A DNA stretch of 64,000 bases from Trematomus loennbergii (taxonomy: Eukaryota > Chordata > Actinopteri > Perciformes > Nototheniidae), in assembly GCA_012861695.1 (NCBI GenBank), contig JAAOOA010000056.1:3507760-3571759 (forward strand), in the 5' to 3' direction. Below are positions 50,168-59,436 of this stretch, one piece after another. Each line of letters begins with the position of its first letter. Positions within the stretch are counted from its first letter, which is position 1. The notes under the pieces are model-generated. The model searched no databases and was not told the origin of the DNA. It saw only the letters and a program-made list of their open reading frames with translations. The position numbers and the translations under genes are program-made.

Positions 50168-51155
50168 ATTGCTATACATGTGCATACTCACTCGCTCAAT
50201 TAGACGAGCCTCCTGGTAGCTCCCAAATATTTTTAAATAATAGTATGAAATAGATTCATGGTAATGTCTCGCAACACTAGATCTAATCAATACATCAACA
50301 TTACATTTTAGGAGGAATGAACAACAATAGAGACCAGTTGAAATTTGTCTCTATTCAAAATCTAATAAACATAAATTCATACTCGCAGATGATGAAGTAA
50401 ATAACTTCAAATAAATGAGTGGATAACTCATAGACCAGGGAATATTGCCTACAAGAAAATAAAACAATTGTGGAAATTACCAAAACTGCAACAATTCCCA
50501 TTTTCATAATACAATTAATTTCTTCTCCTATATGTATAATCATACCATCTATCAGGTCATGTCCATCAGTCATTTCCCACCTTCATTTCTGGTTTGAACT
50601 GAAACCGGGCTTATCACTGTTTTATAGAAATGCTCAGCTTCACTACAGTCCCGATAAAGTTTGGTTTGTCCATTGAAGGTTACGATGAGCGTTGCGGGAA
50701 CAATAGTCCATGCCTCACCTCAGCCTTGCGCAGCTTCATCCTGACGTCATTGAATAGGGCTCTCTTCCTGGCAATATCCGGAGTAATATCAGGAAATATC
50801 TTCACTCGCATGTCACGGAAAATAATCTCTCCCTTGCTTCTTGCCAGCTTCAAGATAGCTTCCTTAGCTTGATATCTCTGCATAGTGACAATCATAGCTC
50901 TGGGTCTCAAATCAGTCCCCTGCCCAATCCTGTATGCAATCTCAACTGCCGGTTCACATGAGAGCTCACTTCCGAACACCTGCTTTAACAAGTTTGTCAC
51001 AAAGGCAATGGGATCGCTCTTCTCAATGTCCGTTGTCAGTCCAATCACACATAGATTAAACTTTCTGCTTTGAATCTCCATCCTCTCTATTTTGTCTTTG
51101 AACTCTTTGTTTTCCTTCATTAGATTGCCATTTGCGGTTTCGAGTATAGCAACCC
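50168..51155. repeat. Tandem duplication, unit 1 (988 bp)
   Basis: The unit starts ATTGCTATACATGTGC and ends GAGTATAGCAACCC. It is repeated directly in unit 2 (51156-52145) with only one-base differences (a G missing near 50435 and near 50695). It covers the 3' part of ORF1 and the region before ORF2. Confidence 0.95.
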
Positions 51156-52145
51156 ATTGCTATACATGTGCATACTCACTCGCTCAATTAGACGAGCCTC
51201 CTGGTAGCTCCCAAATATTTTTAAATAATAGTATGAAATAGATTCATGGTAATGTCTCGCAACACTAGATCTAATCAATACATCAACATTACATTTTAGG
51301 AGGAATGAACAACAATAGAGACCAGTTGAAATTTGTCTCTATTCAAAATCTAATAAACATAAATTCATACTCGCAGATGATGAAGTAAATAACTTCAAAT
51401 AAATGAGTGGATAACTCATAGACCAGGGAATATTGGCCTACAAGAAAATAAAACAATTGTGGAAATTACCAAAACTGCAACAATTCCCATTTTCATAATA
51501 CAATTAATTTCTTCTCCTATATGTATAATCATACCATCTATCAGGTCATGTCCATCAGTCATTTCCCACCTTCATTTCTGGTTTGAACTGAAACCGGGCT
51601 TATCACTGTTTTATAGAAATGCTCAGCTTCACTACAGTCCCGATAAAGTTTGGTTTGTCCATTGAAGGTTACGATGAGCGTTGCGGGGAACAATAGTCCA
51701 TGCCTCACCTCAGCCTTGCGCAGCTTCATCCTGACGTCATTGAATAGGGCTCTCTTCCTGGCAATATCCGGAGTAATATCAGGAAATATCTTCACTCGCA
51801 TGTCACGGAAAATAATCTCTCCCTTGCTTCTTGCCAGCTTCAAGATAGCTTCCTTAGCTTGATATCTCTGCATAGTGACAATCATAGCTCTGGGTCTCAA
51901 ATCAGTCCCCTGCCCAATCCTGTATGCAATCTCAACTGCCGGTTCACATGAGAGCTCACTTCCGAACACCTGCTTTAACAAGTTTGTCACAAAGGCAATG
52001 GGATCGCTCTTCTCAATGTCCGTTGTCAGTCCAATCACACATAGATTAAACTTTCTGCTTTGAATCTCCATCCTCTCTATTTTGTCTTTGAACTCTTTGT
52101 TTTCCTTCATTAGATTGCCATTTGCGGTTTCGAGTATAGCAACCC
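51156..52145. repeat. Tandem duplication, unit 2
   Basis: Direct copy of unit 1. The ORF1 part is complete in this unit, whereas unit 1 carries a truncated, frameshifted ORF1 tail at 51120-50680. The short word ATTG/TATAGCAACCC at the junction suggests microhomology. Confidence 0.95.
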
Positions 52146-52431
52146 TACAATCCATGTCGGTCATCCCCTCCTCCATATCACCGAGCTTCTGACAACATGA
52201 GTCAAGTTCTCCCTTTAAAGCATCAAGCTGTGGCTGGAATTTCTCGAAAGTGGCCCCTATCTCCTCTCATATAATGGTGCGTATTAGTACCGACAGCTCC
52301 GAGTGGTTCACCTGCGAGGCCCCGCTTTCCATGGCGTTCTCCTCTGCTGCTTGTGTGTCACTCCCTCCCGAAAGACCACTGCTCTCATTCAATGGCACTT
52401 TAGCCTTTTTGTTTGGTTTCTTCGATGGCAT
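51559..52431 (-). pseudogene. LINE ORF1 (L1-type RNA-binding protein) with one in-frame stop
   Basis: The frame from ATG at 52431 (MPSKKPNKKAKVPL) to the stop at 51559 is 291 codons including the stop. It has a single internal TGA, after LIRTII (about 52267). It has a basic N-terminus, a coiled-coil-like centre (ILETANGNLMKENKEFKDKI) and an RRM/CTD-like part (NLCVIGL, then RPRAMIVTMQRYQAKEAILK). These are features of L1 ORF1p, which coats LINE RNA. The TGA may be a decayed CGA (CpG) codon. Confidence 0.75.
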
Positions 52432-52579
52432 TACATTCCCCACATCGTATTTCGCTATAAACTTTGAGTGATCAACTTGCTCATCTGATCATAACCTGAC
52501 TTCTCAAAAAGTTTGCTACGGGAGCTACACGCTCTCAGACTTCACACACATCTTCCGCGCACGCACATCTCATCAACTA

Positions 52580-53290
52580 GACACCTAAAAGATGTAATGA
52601 GCTCAGCCAATTCCCTGCAGCCCTGTTTGAAGCCAAATAAATATTTCGTAAGGCCGACTAGCCCAAACTAGCACAGGCAGTCACTGTATTTTCAAAAGTG
52701 TCCTGGATTCTATCCTACCATCTGAACATTATGTCCTTGATGGTGGCTCCCTGTTTCATAGTTTGCCATGGAAAAGGGGTGAGAGTTATGGTACCATTGC
52801 ATGGTCCTATGCTGACTTCACCATACACCATTATGGTAAAGCAACTGTATTCTCTGATGGTTATAGTGAAAGTCCTTCCATCAAAGACAATACGCATCAG
52901 CGACGTGGGCAAAACACCCACCCGATCATGGGCTTCAATCCAAAACCTTTGTTTGTGGGAAGAAAGGATGATTTACTCTCCTGATCCTGTAAATGACTAG
53001 AAATTAATCTTGTGACTGAGGAACTGCAGAAGGAGGGCTGCACTGTAATCAATGCATCAGGGGATGCAGGCGTGGACATTGTCAAGGTTGCAATCAAGGT
53101 GTCACAACATCAGCCCACAAGCTTGGTTGGGGGAGGTACAGACTTCTTCTGCTGTACTATGCTGAGACGACCAATAGAGGCCTCCATTTTCGTTCAGACA
53201 AGTCCAAAGTCCCTAAGGTGTATGACATCAACGAGATCACTGGATGTGATACAACTTCCTGCATCTTTAGTGTTGGCAAAAAGTCAGCAT
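52580..53290 (+). pseudogene. PIN-like multicopy gene, C-terminal half
   Basis: Readable pieces: QFPAALFEAK near 52610, GGSLFHSLPWKRGESYGTIA, KDNTHQRRGQN at about 52890, LQKEGCTVINASGDAGVDIV at 53030-53090, YYAETTNRGLHFRSDKSK, and TGCDTTSCIFSVGKKSAF ending in a stop at 53288. It continues the protein whose N-terminal half is at 37705-38243. It has stops and frameshifts, and an apparent internal deletion between YDINEI and TGCDTTS. The ordered acidic motifs resemble a PIN-type nuclease fold; this is an inference. Confidence 0.58.
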
Positions 53291-53639
53291 TCTAGAAATG
53301 TGCAAATGGTGAATCGACCATCCAGACCTGTGCAAATGCGTTTCTGCTCCAAAATCAAGCAACAAATTGAAAAGAGGGCCTTGGGAGCAGAGTGATAGCG
53401 ATTAGGTTTGGTGCATAGATTGTATATATAAATGGACGTAGGGTCCGTGACGTCACCCATAGGATTCTGCAGAGTTGCTGAGAAGCACCAGCCATGAACC
53501 TCACTGCACGTCACTGCAGAAGCTTATATATAGACATCTAAGTTTTTTGTGCCCACCACTTTTGTACATATAAAAACGCCACTGCAGACAACACAGTTTG
53601 GAAAGGAGTAGGAACATTGTGTGCATTAATGTAATGCAT
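53291..53639. other. Unclassified repeat-like sequence
   Basis: Contains TATAAATGGACGTAGGGTCC and GTGACGTCACCCATAGG, phrases common in fish repeats, but no borders are visible. Confidence 0.4.
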
Positions 53640-53956
53640 ATAGTCTATAATGTGGCAGAGGTAAAGTGTCAGTGGGGGGGCCGGGCCTTGTTTAAGAGGC
53701 CGGTAGCGGAGGGGAAGAAACTGTTCAAGTGGCGTGAGGTTTTGGTCCCGATGGAGCGCAGCCTCCTGCCAGAGGGGAGGGGGGCGAACAGTTCGTGTCC
53801 GGGGTGGGAGGGGTCGGCCACTACCTTCCCTGCCCGCCTCAGGGTCCTGGAGGCATGCAGGTCGTGGAGGGATGGCAGATTGCAGCCGATCACCTTCTCT
53901 GCTGAGCGGATGACAAGCTGCAGCCTGCCCTTATCCTTGTCTGTGGCTGCAGCGTA
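53640..53956 (-). pseudogene. LINE-A C-terminus
   Basis: The - strand reads MYAAATDKDKGRLQLVIRSA, then EKVIGCNLPSLHDLHASRTL, then TSRHLNSFFPSATGLLNK, a common fish LINE C-terminus. It is the direct continuation of the LINE-A frame that ends at the palindrome centre (IWYAAATDKDKGRLQ). This shows that the palindrome's left arm was inserted between them. Confidence 0.8.
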
Positions 53957-54469
53957 CATCATTATCAATGCGCAGATCACTGCACTGGTACAAATTCATC
54001 TATACCGCTATGCTTGGACTGCTGCCCCTCTACATATCCACTTACATATCACACAAACAGTACAGCTATAGCCTACGATCTCAACATTACATCACTCTGT
54101 CCGTCCCCTCAGTTCGCACGGTGCTTGGAAAAAAGCCATATCATACTCTGCCCCCTCGACCTGGAACACACTTCAGCAGAAACTTAAGCTGACCAGTTTG
54201 ATACCCATCACGGATTTTAAACTAATTTTAAAAAAGCTGGAGAAATCATCTGTGGGTGTTTGCACCTGCTATATCTGAATACTTTCTATGGATTTCAATG
54301 GCTACTTTTTTTACGATGTTGTATTTTATTGTTGCCTCTGTGTTTAGTGTCCTGTCTGTAACTTTGTGTGGTAGTGTTACCACTGACAGGTCTCTCTTGG
54401 AAATGAGACCTTGTGTCTCAATGAGATTTTACACCTGTATAAATAAAGTCTAAATAAAATCTCCTGAAG

Positions 54470-55195
54470 CCCGCAACCTGGGTGTCATCCTTGACTCCAC
54501 CCTTTCCTTCCATTCCCACGTCAAATCTGTGACCAAATCGGCCTTTTTCCACCTGAGGAACATTTCCAGACTCCGACCGTCACTCTCGGAGTCGGTTGCC
54601 GAAACCCTAGTGCATGCATTTGTCACCACCCGCTTGGACTACTGCAATGGTGTCCTGTTCGGGGTTCCCAAAAAAACCCTGGACAGGCTCCAGTATGTCC
54701 AAAACTGTGCTGCTAGGGTACTCACACACACAAAGCCGTGGCAGCACATCACTCCCACCCTCATCCACCTACACTGGTTGCCGGTCAAGTTCCGTATCCT
54801 ACAAAGTACTCCTCCTTACCTACAAGTCCCTCCATGCCCTTGCCCCCCAGTACCTATCGGACATCCTTCACCCACATGCCCCACCCCGGAACCTGCGGTC
54901 CTCAGACTCTGGCCTGCTTACCACCCCCCGCACCAAACTGCGAACCTTCGGGGACAGAGCCTACAGTGTGGCAGCCCCCCCCTCTGGAACGCTCTCCCTG
55001 CGGAGATTCGCAACATCCCCCACTTGACGCCTTCAAAAGGGCCCTCAAGTCCCATCTGTTTGCCAAGGCTTTCGGCCCCTAATCGATCTGTTGTTTTGTC
55101 TGTCTGACTTTTGTTTTGTTATGTTTGTTTGCCCTATTACTTGTAAAGCGACCTTGGGTCCCTTGAAAGGCGCTATATAAATGCAAGCTATTATT
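54470..55195 (+). pseudogene. LINE-C C-terminal region (left-arm copy)
   Basis: Reads ARNLGVILDSTLSFHSHVKS, SAFFHLRNISRLRPSLSESV, TRLDYCNGVLFG and YVQNCAARVLT, the region downstream of a CR1/L2-type reverse transcriptase. It ends near the common 3' tail GGCGCTATATAAATGCAAGC and a TTATTATT run. Indels break the frame after about 54795. Confidence 0.8.
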
Positions 55196-55199
55196 ATTT

Positions 55200-55640
55200 T
55201 ATTATCACCCCCGTCCCCATCGAGCTCCACTGGCTCCCCATCCCCCAGAGAATTCAGTACAAATCCTCCTGATGACATACAAAGCACTCCATAACCTGGC
55301 CACATCCTACCTGACTGACCTCCCACAGACACACTCCCACCCGCTCCCTCCGCTCTGCTGCTGCCAACCTCCTGTCCCCCCCAATCCGGACCAACCTCAA
55401 GTCCTTGGGCGACAGAGCCTTCTCTGTTGCTGCACCCACCCTCTGGAACTCACTACCCCAACCCATCAGAGACTCTTCCTCCCTCACCGCATTCAAAACA
55501 TCACTCAAAACCCACCTGAGGCCTGTACTGCACAGGGTTAACTCTGGGTTTCGGGTCCTACGACGCTGGTTCACTTCTTACCGGGGTAGATCTCCATGGT
55601 AACTTATGCTGAACGGCAAACCTGCTCCGGAGCAGGTTAT
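55200..55640 (+). pseudogene. LINE-D C-terminal fragment (left-arm copy)
   Basis: Begins PVPIELHWLPIPQRIQYK and continues LLMTYKALHNLATSYLTDL, with a later SGFRVLRRWFTSY. It is another LINE C-terminus, cut at its 5' side by LINE-C. After about 55560 the sequence (GGTAGATCTCCATGGTAAC, CCTGCTCCGGAGCAGG) looks like the 5' part of the Harbinger unit that follows. Confidence 0.7.
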
Positions 55641-55672
55641 AAAAGCTCCGCCTACCGCCTAATTAAATCTCT

Positions 55673-56122
55673 GTGAAAATGACGTCGCCATTTGTCGATG
55701 ACACTGTGGAGCTCGGAGCGAGAATTTTGAGAGGCGCTCTCAGGAGGGAGAGGATCTTAAGGGACAGACAAAACCCTTTGGCTTTCTCTGAAGAGTATTC
55801 GTATGAAAGATACAGGTTCTCGTCAGAAGGGCTCACTTATCTGTGTCAGCTCCTCGAGCCATATATTAATGCCACACATCGGAGTCGTGCACTTACAGTG
55901 CCGCAGACTGTATGTATTGCTTTGTGCTACTTTGCAACCGGCAGTTTTCTCTATGCTGTGGGGGATGCAGAGAACCTCAGCAAGAATACAGTCTGCAGTG
56001 CTATTCATAAGGTTGCACATGCTCTGACAGGGCTTGCACAGACCTTTGTTGTGTTTCCTGGCACATGTCCCACACAGACGATCAAAGAGGGATTTTACAA
56101 CATGGCCGGTATTGATATGTGA
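55673..56122 (+). pseudogene. HARBI1-like (Harbinger transposase) N-terminal fragment, left-arm copy
   Basis: A 149-residue frame: TSPFVDDTVELGARILRGAL, YERYRFSSEGLTYLCQLLEP, THRSRALTVPQTVCIALCYF, GSFLYAVGDAENLSKNTV, ending GFYNMAGIDM. This is the N-terminal third of a HARBI1-type nuclease. The DDE catalytic half is absent, replaced by LINE-A. A TATAAAAG box and a CTCCGGAG dyad precede it at about 55626-55645. In the other arm the same frame is broken after GDAE by a one-base loss. Confidence 0.8.
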
Positions 56123-56164
56123 TTATCTTTACAGTGAATGTTTTCCTATGACGTACACTGTTGT

Positions 56165-56938
56165 ATAATCCGGTTCCCAAGAAAACAAGGATCACAGGAT
56201 TAAATTACTAGAGACCCGTCGCCCTGACCTCTGTGGTTATGAAGTCCTTTGAGCGCCTAGTCCTGTCCCACCTGAAATCCATCACAGACCCACTCCTGGA
56301 CCCCCTGCAGTTCGCCTACAGAGCCAACAGGTCTGTGGACGACGCTGTCACATGGCCCTTCACTTCCTCCTCCAGCACCTGGACACAGCAGGAACCTACG
56401 CCAGGATCCTGTTGTGGACTTCAGCTCCGTCTTCAACACCATCATCCCGGCTCTGCTGCAGGACAAGCTCTCCCAGCTGCACGTGCCCGACTCCACCTGA
56501 AGGTGGATCACAGACTTCCTGTCTGACAGGAAGCAGCACGTGAGGCTGGGGAAACACGTCTCTGACACCCGGCCATTAGCACCGGTTCCCCTCAAGGCTG
56601 CGTCCTTTCACCCCTGCTCTTCTCCCTGTACACCAACAGCTGCACCTCCAGTCACCAGTCTGTCAAGCTCCTAAAGTTCGCAGACGACACCACGCTCATC
56701 GGACTCATCTCTGGTGGGGACGAGTCTGCCTATAGGTGGGAGATGGACCATCTGGTGACCTGGTGTGGAGAAAACCACCTGGAGCTAAACGCTCTCAAGA
56801 CACTGGAGCAACTGCTCCCTCATCAAAAAAGCACAGCAGAGGATGTTCTTCCTGAGGCAGCTGAAGAAATTCAACCTGCCAAAGACGATGATGGTGAACT
56901 TCTACACCTCCTCCATCACCATCTGGTACGCTGCAGCC
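56165..56938 (+). pseudogene. LINE-A reverse transcriptase fragment (left-arm copy)
   Basis: Readable parts: [54 protein letters not shown] (from GCAGACGACACC near 56680), then QRMFFLRQLKKFNLPKTMMV and FYTSSITIWYAAA at the palindrome tip. Frames change several times. The reverse copy is 56958-57725. Confidence 0.78.
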
Positions 56939-56957
56939 ACAGACAAGGATAAGGGCA
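56939..56957. other. 19-nt loop at the palindrome centre
   Basis: The arms meet as GGTACGCTGCAGCC, then the 19-nt loop, then GGCTGCAGCGTACC. The loop is the natural LINE-A continuation also found (reverse strand) just outside the left border at 53918-53950. There it is followed by GGCTGCAGC, the short inverted copy that could have primed fold-back. Confidence 0.9.
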
Positions 56958-57725
56958 GGCTGCAGCGTACCAGATGGTGATGGAGGAGGTGTAGAAGTTC
57001 ACCATCATCGTCTTTGGCAGGTTGAATTTCTTCAGCTGCCTCAGGAAGAACATCCTCTGCTGTGCTTTTTTGATGAGGGAGCAGTTGCTCCAGTGTCTTG
57101 AGAGCGTTTAGCTCCAGGTGGTTTCTCCACACCAGGTCACCAGATGGTCCATCTCCCACCTATAGGCAGACTCGTCCCCACCAGAGATGAGTCCGATGAG
57201 CGTGGTGTCGTCTGCGAACTTTAGGAGCTTGACAGACTGGTGACTGGAGGTGCAGCTGTTGGTGTACAGGGAGAGCAGGGTGAAAGGACGCAGCCTTGAG
57301 GGGAACCGGTGCTAATGGTCCGGGTGTCAGAGACGTGTTTCCCCAGCCTCACGTGCTGCTTCCTGTCAGACAGGAAGTCTGTGATCCACCTTCAGGTGGA
57401 GTCGGGCACGTGCAGCTGGGAGAGCTTGTCCTGCAGCAGAGCCGGGATGATGGTGTTGAAGACGGAGCTGAAGTCCACAAACAGGATCCTGGCGTAGGTT
57501 CCTGCTGTGTCCAGGTGCTGGAGGAGGAAGTGAAGGCCATGTTGACAGCGTCGTCCACAGACCTGTTGGCTCTGTAGGCGAACTGCAGGGGGTCCAGGAT
57601 GGGTCTGTGATGGATTTCAGGTGGGACAGGACTAGGCGCTCAAAGGACTTCATAACCACAGAGGTCAGGCGACGGGTCTCTAGTAATTTAATCCTGTGAT
57701 CCTTGTTTTCTTGGGAACCGGGATT
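56958..57725 (-). pseudogene. LINE-A reverse transcriptase fragment (right-arm copy)
   Basis: Same content as 56165-56938 on the opposite strand. It begins near CCGGTTCCCAAGAAAAC and continues into the palindrome tip. Its 5' edge abuts the HARBI1-like fragment. Confidence 0.78.
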
Positions 57726-57770
57726 ATACAACAGTGTACGTCATAGGAACAACATTCACTGTAAAGATAA

Positions 57771-58219
57771 TCACATATCAATACCGGCCATGTTGTAAAA
57801 TCCCTCTTTGATCGTCTGTGTGGGACATGTGCCAGGAAACACAACAAAGGTCTGTGCAAGCCCTGTCAGAGCATGTGCAACCTTATGAATAGCACTGCAG
57901 ACTGTATTCTTGCTGAGGTCTCTGCATCCCCCACAGCATAGAGAAAACTGCCGGTTGCAAAGTAGCACAAAGCAATACATACAGTCTGCGGCACTGTAAG
58001 TGCACGACTCCGATGTGTGGCATTAATATATGGCTCGAGGAGCTGACACAGATAAGTGAGCCCTTCTGACGAGAACCTGTATCTTTCATACGAATACTCT
58101 TCAGAGAAAGCCAAAGGGTTTTGTCTGTCCCTTAAGATCCTCTCCCTCCTGAGAGCGCCTCTCAAAATTCTCGCTCCGAGCTCCACAGTGTCATCGACAA
58201 ATGGCGACGTCATTTTCAC
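57771..58219 (-). pseudogene. HARBI1-like N-terminal fragment, right-arm copy, frameshifted
   Basis: Same protein as at 55673-56122. A one-base deletion after GDAE (AGAGACC) moves the remainder (LSKNTVCSAIHKVAHALTGL) to another frame. Confidence 0.8.
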
Positions 58220-58279
58220 AGAGATTTAATTAGGCGGTAGGCGGAGCTTTTATAACCTGCTCCGGAGCAGGTTTGCCGT

Positions 58280-58680
58280 TCAGCATAAGTTACCATGGAG
58301 ATCTACCCCGTAAGAAGTGAACCAGCGTCGTAGGACCCGAAACCCAGAGTTAACCCTGTGCAGTACAGGCCTCAGGTGGGTTTTGAGTGATGTTTTGAAT
58401 GCGGTGAGGAGGAAGAGTCTCTGATGGGTTGGGTAGTGAGTTCCAGAGGGTGGGTGCAGCAACAGAGAAGGCTCTGTCGCCCAAGGACTTGAGGTTGGTC
58501 CGATTGGGGGGGACAGGAGGTTGCAGCAGCAGAGCGGAGGGAGCGGGTGGGTGTGTCTGTGGAGGAGGTCAGTCAGGTAGGATGTGGCCAGGTTATGGAG
58601 TGCTTTGTATGTCATCAGGAGGATTTTGTACTGAATTCTCTGGGGGATGGGGAGCCAGTGGAGCTCGATGGGGACGGGGG
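58280..58680 (-). pseudogene. LINE-D C-terminal fragment, right-arm copy
   Basis: Reads PVPIELHWLPIPQRIQYKIL, LMTYKALHNLATSYLTDLL and RPVLHRVNSGFRVLRRWFTS. It joins the LINE-C 3' tail (TTATTATTATTATTAT at 58684-58699 on the - strand). Confidence 0.72.
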
Positions 58681-58689
58681 TGATAATAA

Positions 58690-59430
58690 TAATAATAATA
58701 GCTTGCATTTATATAGCGCCTTTCAAGGGACCCAAGGTCGCTTTACAAGTAATAGGGCAAAAACAAACATAACAAAACAAAAGTCAGACAGACAAAACAA
58801 CAGATCATTAGGGGCCGAAAGCCTTGGCAAACAGATGGGACTTGAGGGCCCTTTTGAAGGCGTCAAGTGTGGGGATGTTGCGAATCTCCGCAGGGAGAGC
58901 GTTCCAGAGGGTGGGGGCTGCCACACTGTAGGCTCTGTCCCCGAAGGTTCGCAGTTTGGTGCGGGGGTGGTAAGCAGGCCAGAGTCTGAGGACCGCAGGT
59001 TCCGGGGTGGGGCATGTGGGTGAAGGATGTCCGATAGGTACTGGGGGGCAAGGGCATGGAGGGACTTGTAGGTAAGGAGGAGTACTTTGTAGGATATACG
59101 GAACTTGACCGGCAACCAGTGTAGGTGGATGAGGGTGGGAGTGATGTGCTGCCACGGCTTTGTGTGTGTGAGTACCCTAGCAGCACAGTTTTGGACATAC
59201 TGGAGCCTGTCCAGGGTTTTTTGGGAACCCCGAACAGGACACCATTGCAGTAGTCCAAGCGGGTGGTGACAAATGCATGCACTAGGGTTTCGGCAACCGA
59301 CTCCGAGAGTGACGGTCGGAGTCTGGAAATGTTCCTCAGGTGGAAAAAGGCCGATTTGGTCACAGATTTGACGTGGGAATGGAAGGAAAGGGTGGAGTCA
59401 AGGATGACACCCAGGTTGCGGGCTTCAGGA
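58690..59430 (-). pseudogene. LINE-C C-terminal region, right-arm copy
   Basis: Continuation of the LINE-C RT at 61400-61885 after the LINE-B insertion: RNLGVILDSTLSFHSHVKSV, SAFFHLRNISRLRPSLSESV, YCNGVLFGVPKK, ending with the 3' tail AGGCGCTATATAAATGCAAG. Small indels break the frame near 59095 and 59220. Confidence 0.8.
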
Positions 59431-59436
59431 GATTTT

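Larger units (their letters stand above)
38245..52575 (-). mobile_element. Non-LTR retrotransposon with ORF1 and ORF2, interrupted by an 8.6-kb insertion
   Basis: Read on the - strand: a 5' region at about 52575, ORF1 (52431-51559), an endonuclease-coding part (50036-49384), an interruption (49377-40772), and the rest of ORF2 (40765 to about 38530). The 3' tail at 38250-38330 (GGGGATCCTAATAAAGACAT on the - strand) ends with a short CATAAAGA repeat. The endonuclease ends at CTDHNL and resumes as IIIVRKTKVPK, so removing the insertion rejoins the frame. It lies inside the PIN-like pseudogene. The clade is CR1/L2/jockey-like judging by the RT, with an L1-type ORF1. Confidence 0.8.
53956..56938 (+). 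repeat. Left arm of a giant palindrome (2,983 bp)
   Basis: Reverse complement of 56958-59936. The arms differ only by scattered small indels, such as AGAGAACC here against AGAGACC, CGTATCC against CGTATATCC, and CAGCCCCCCCCTC against CAGCCCCCACCCTC. The left border switches from LINE-B sequence to LINE-A tail at GATGTAC. Confidence 0.95.

Noticed and set aside
53598..54071. A 157-codon + strand frame spanning 53.6-54.07 kb
   Set aside because: It is antisense to the LINE-A C-terminus and crosses the palindrome border; the - strand reading is the meaningful one.
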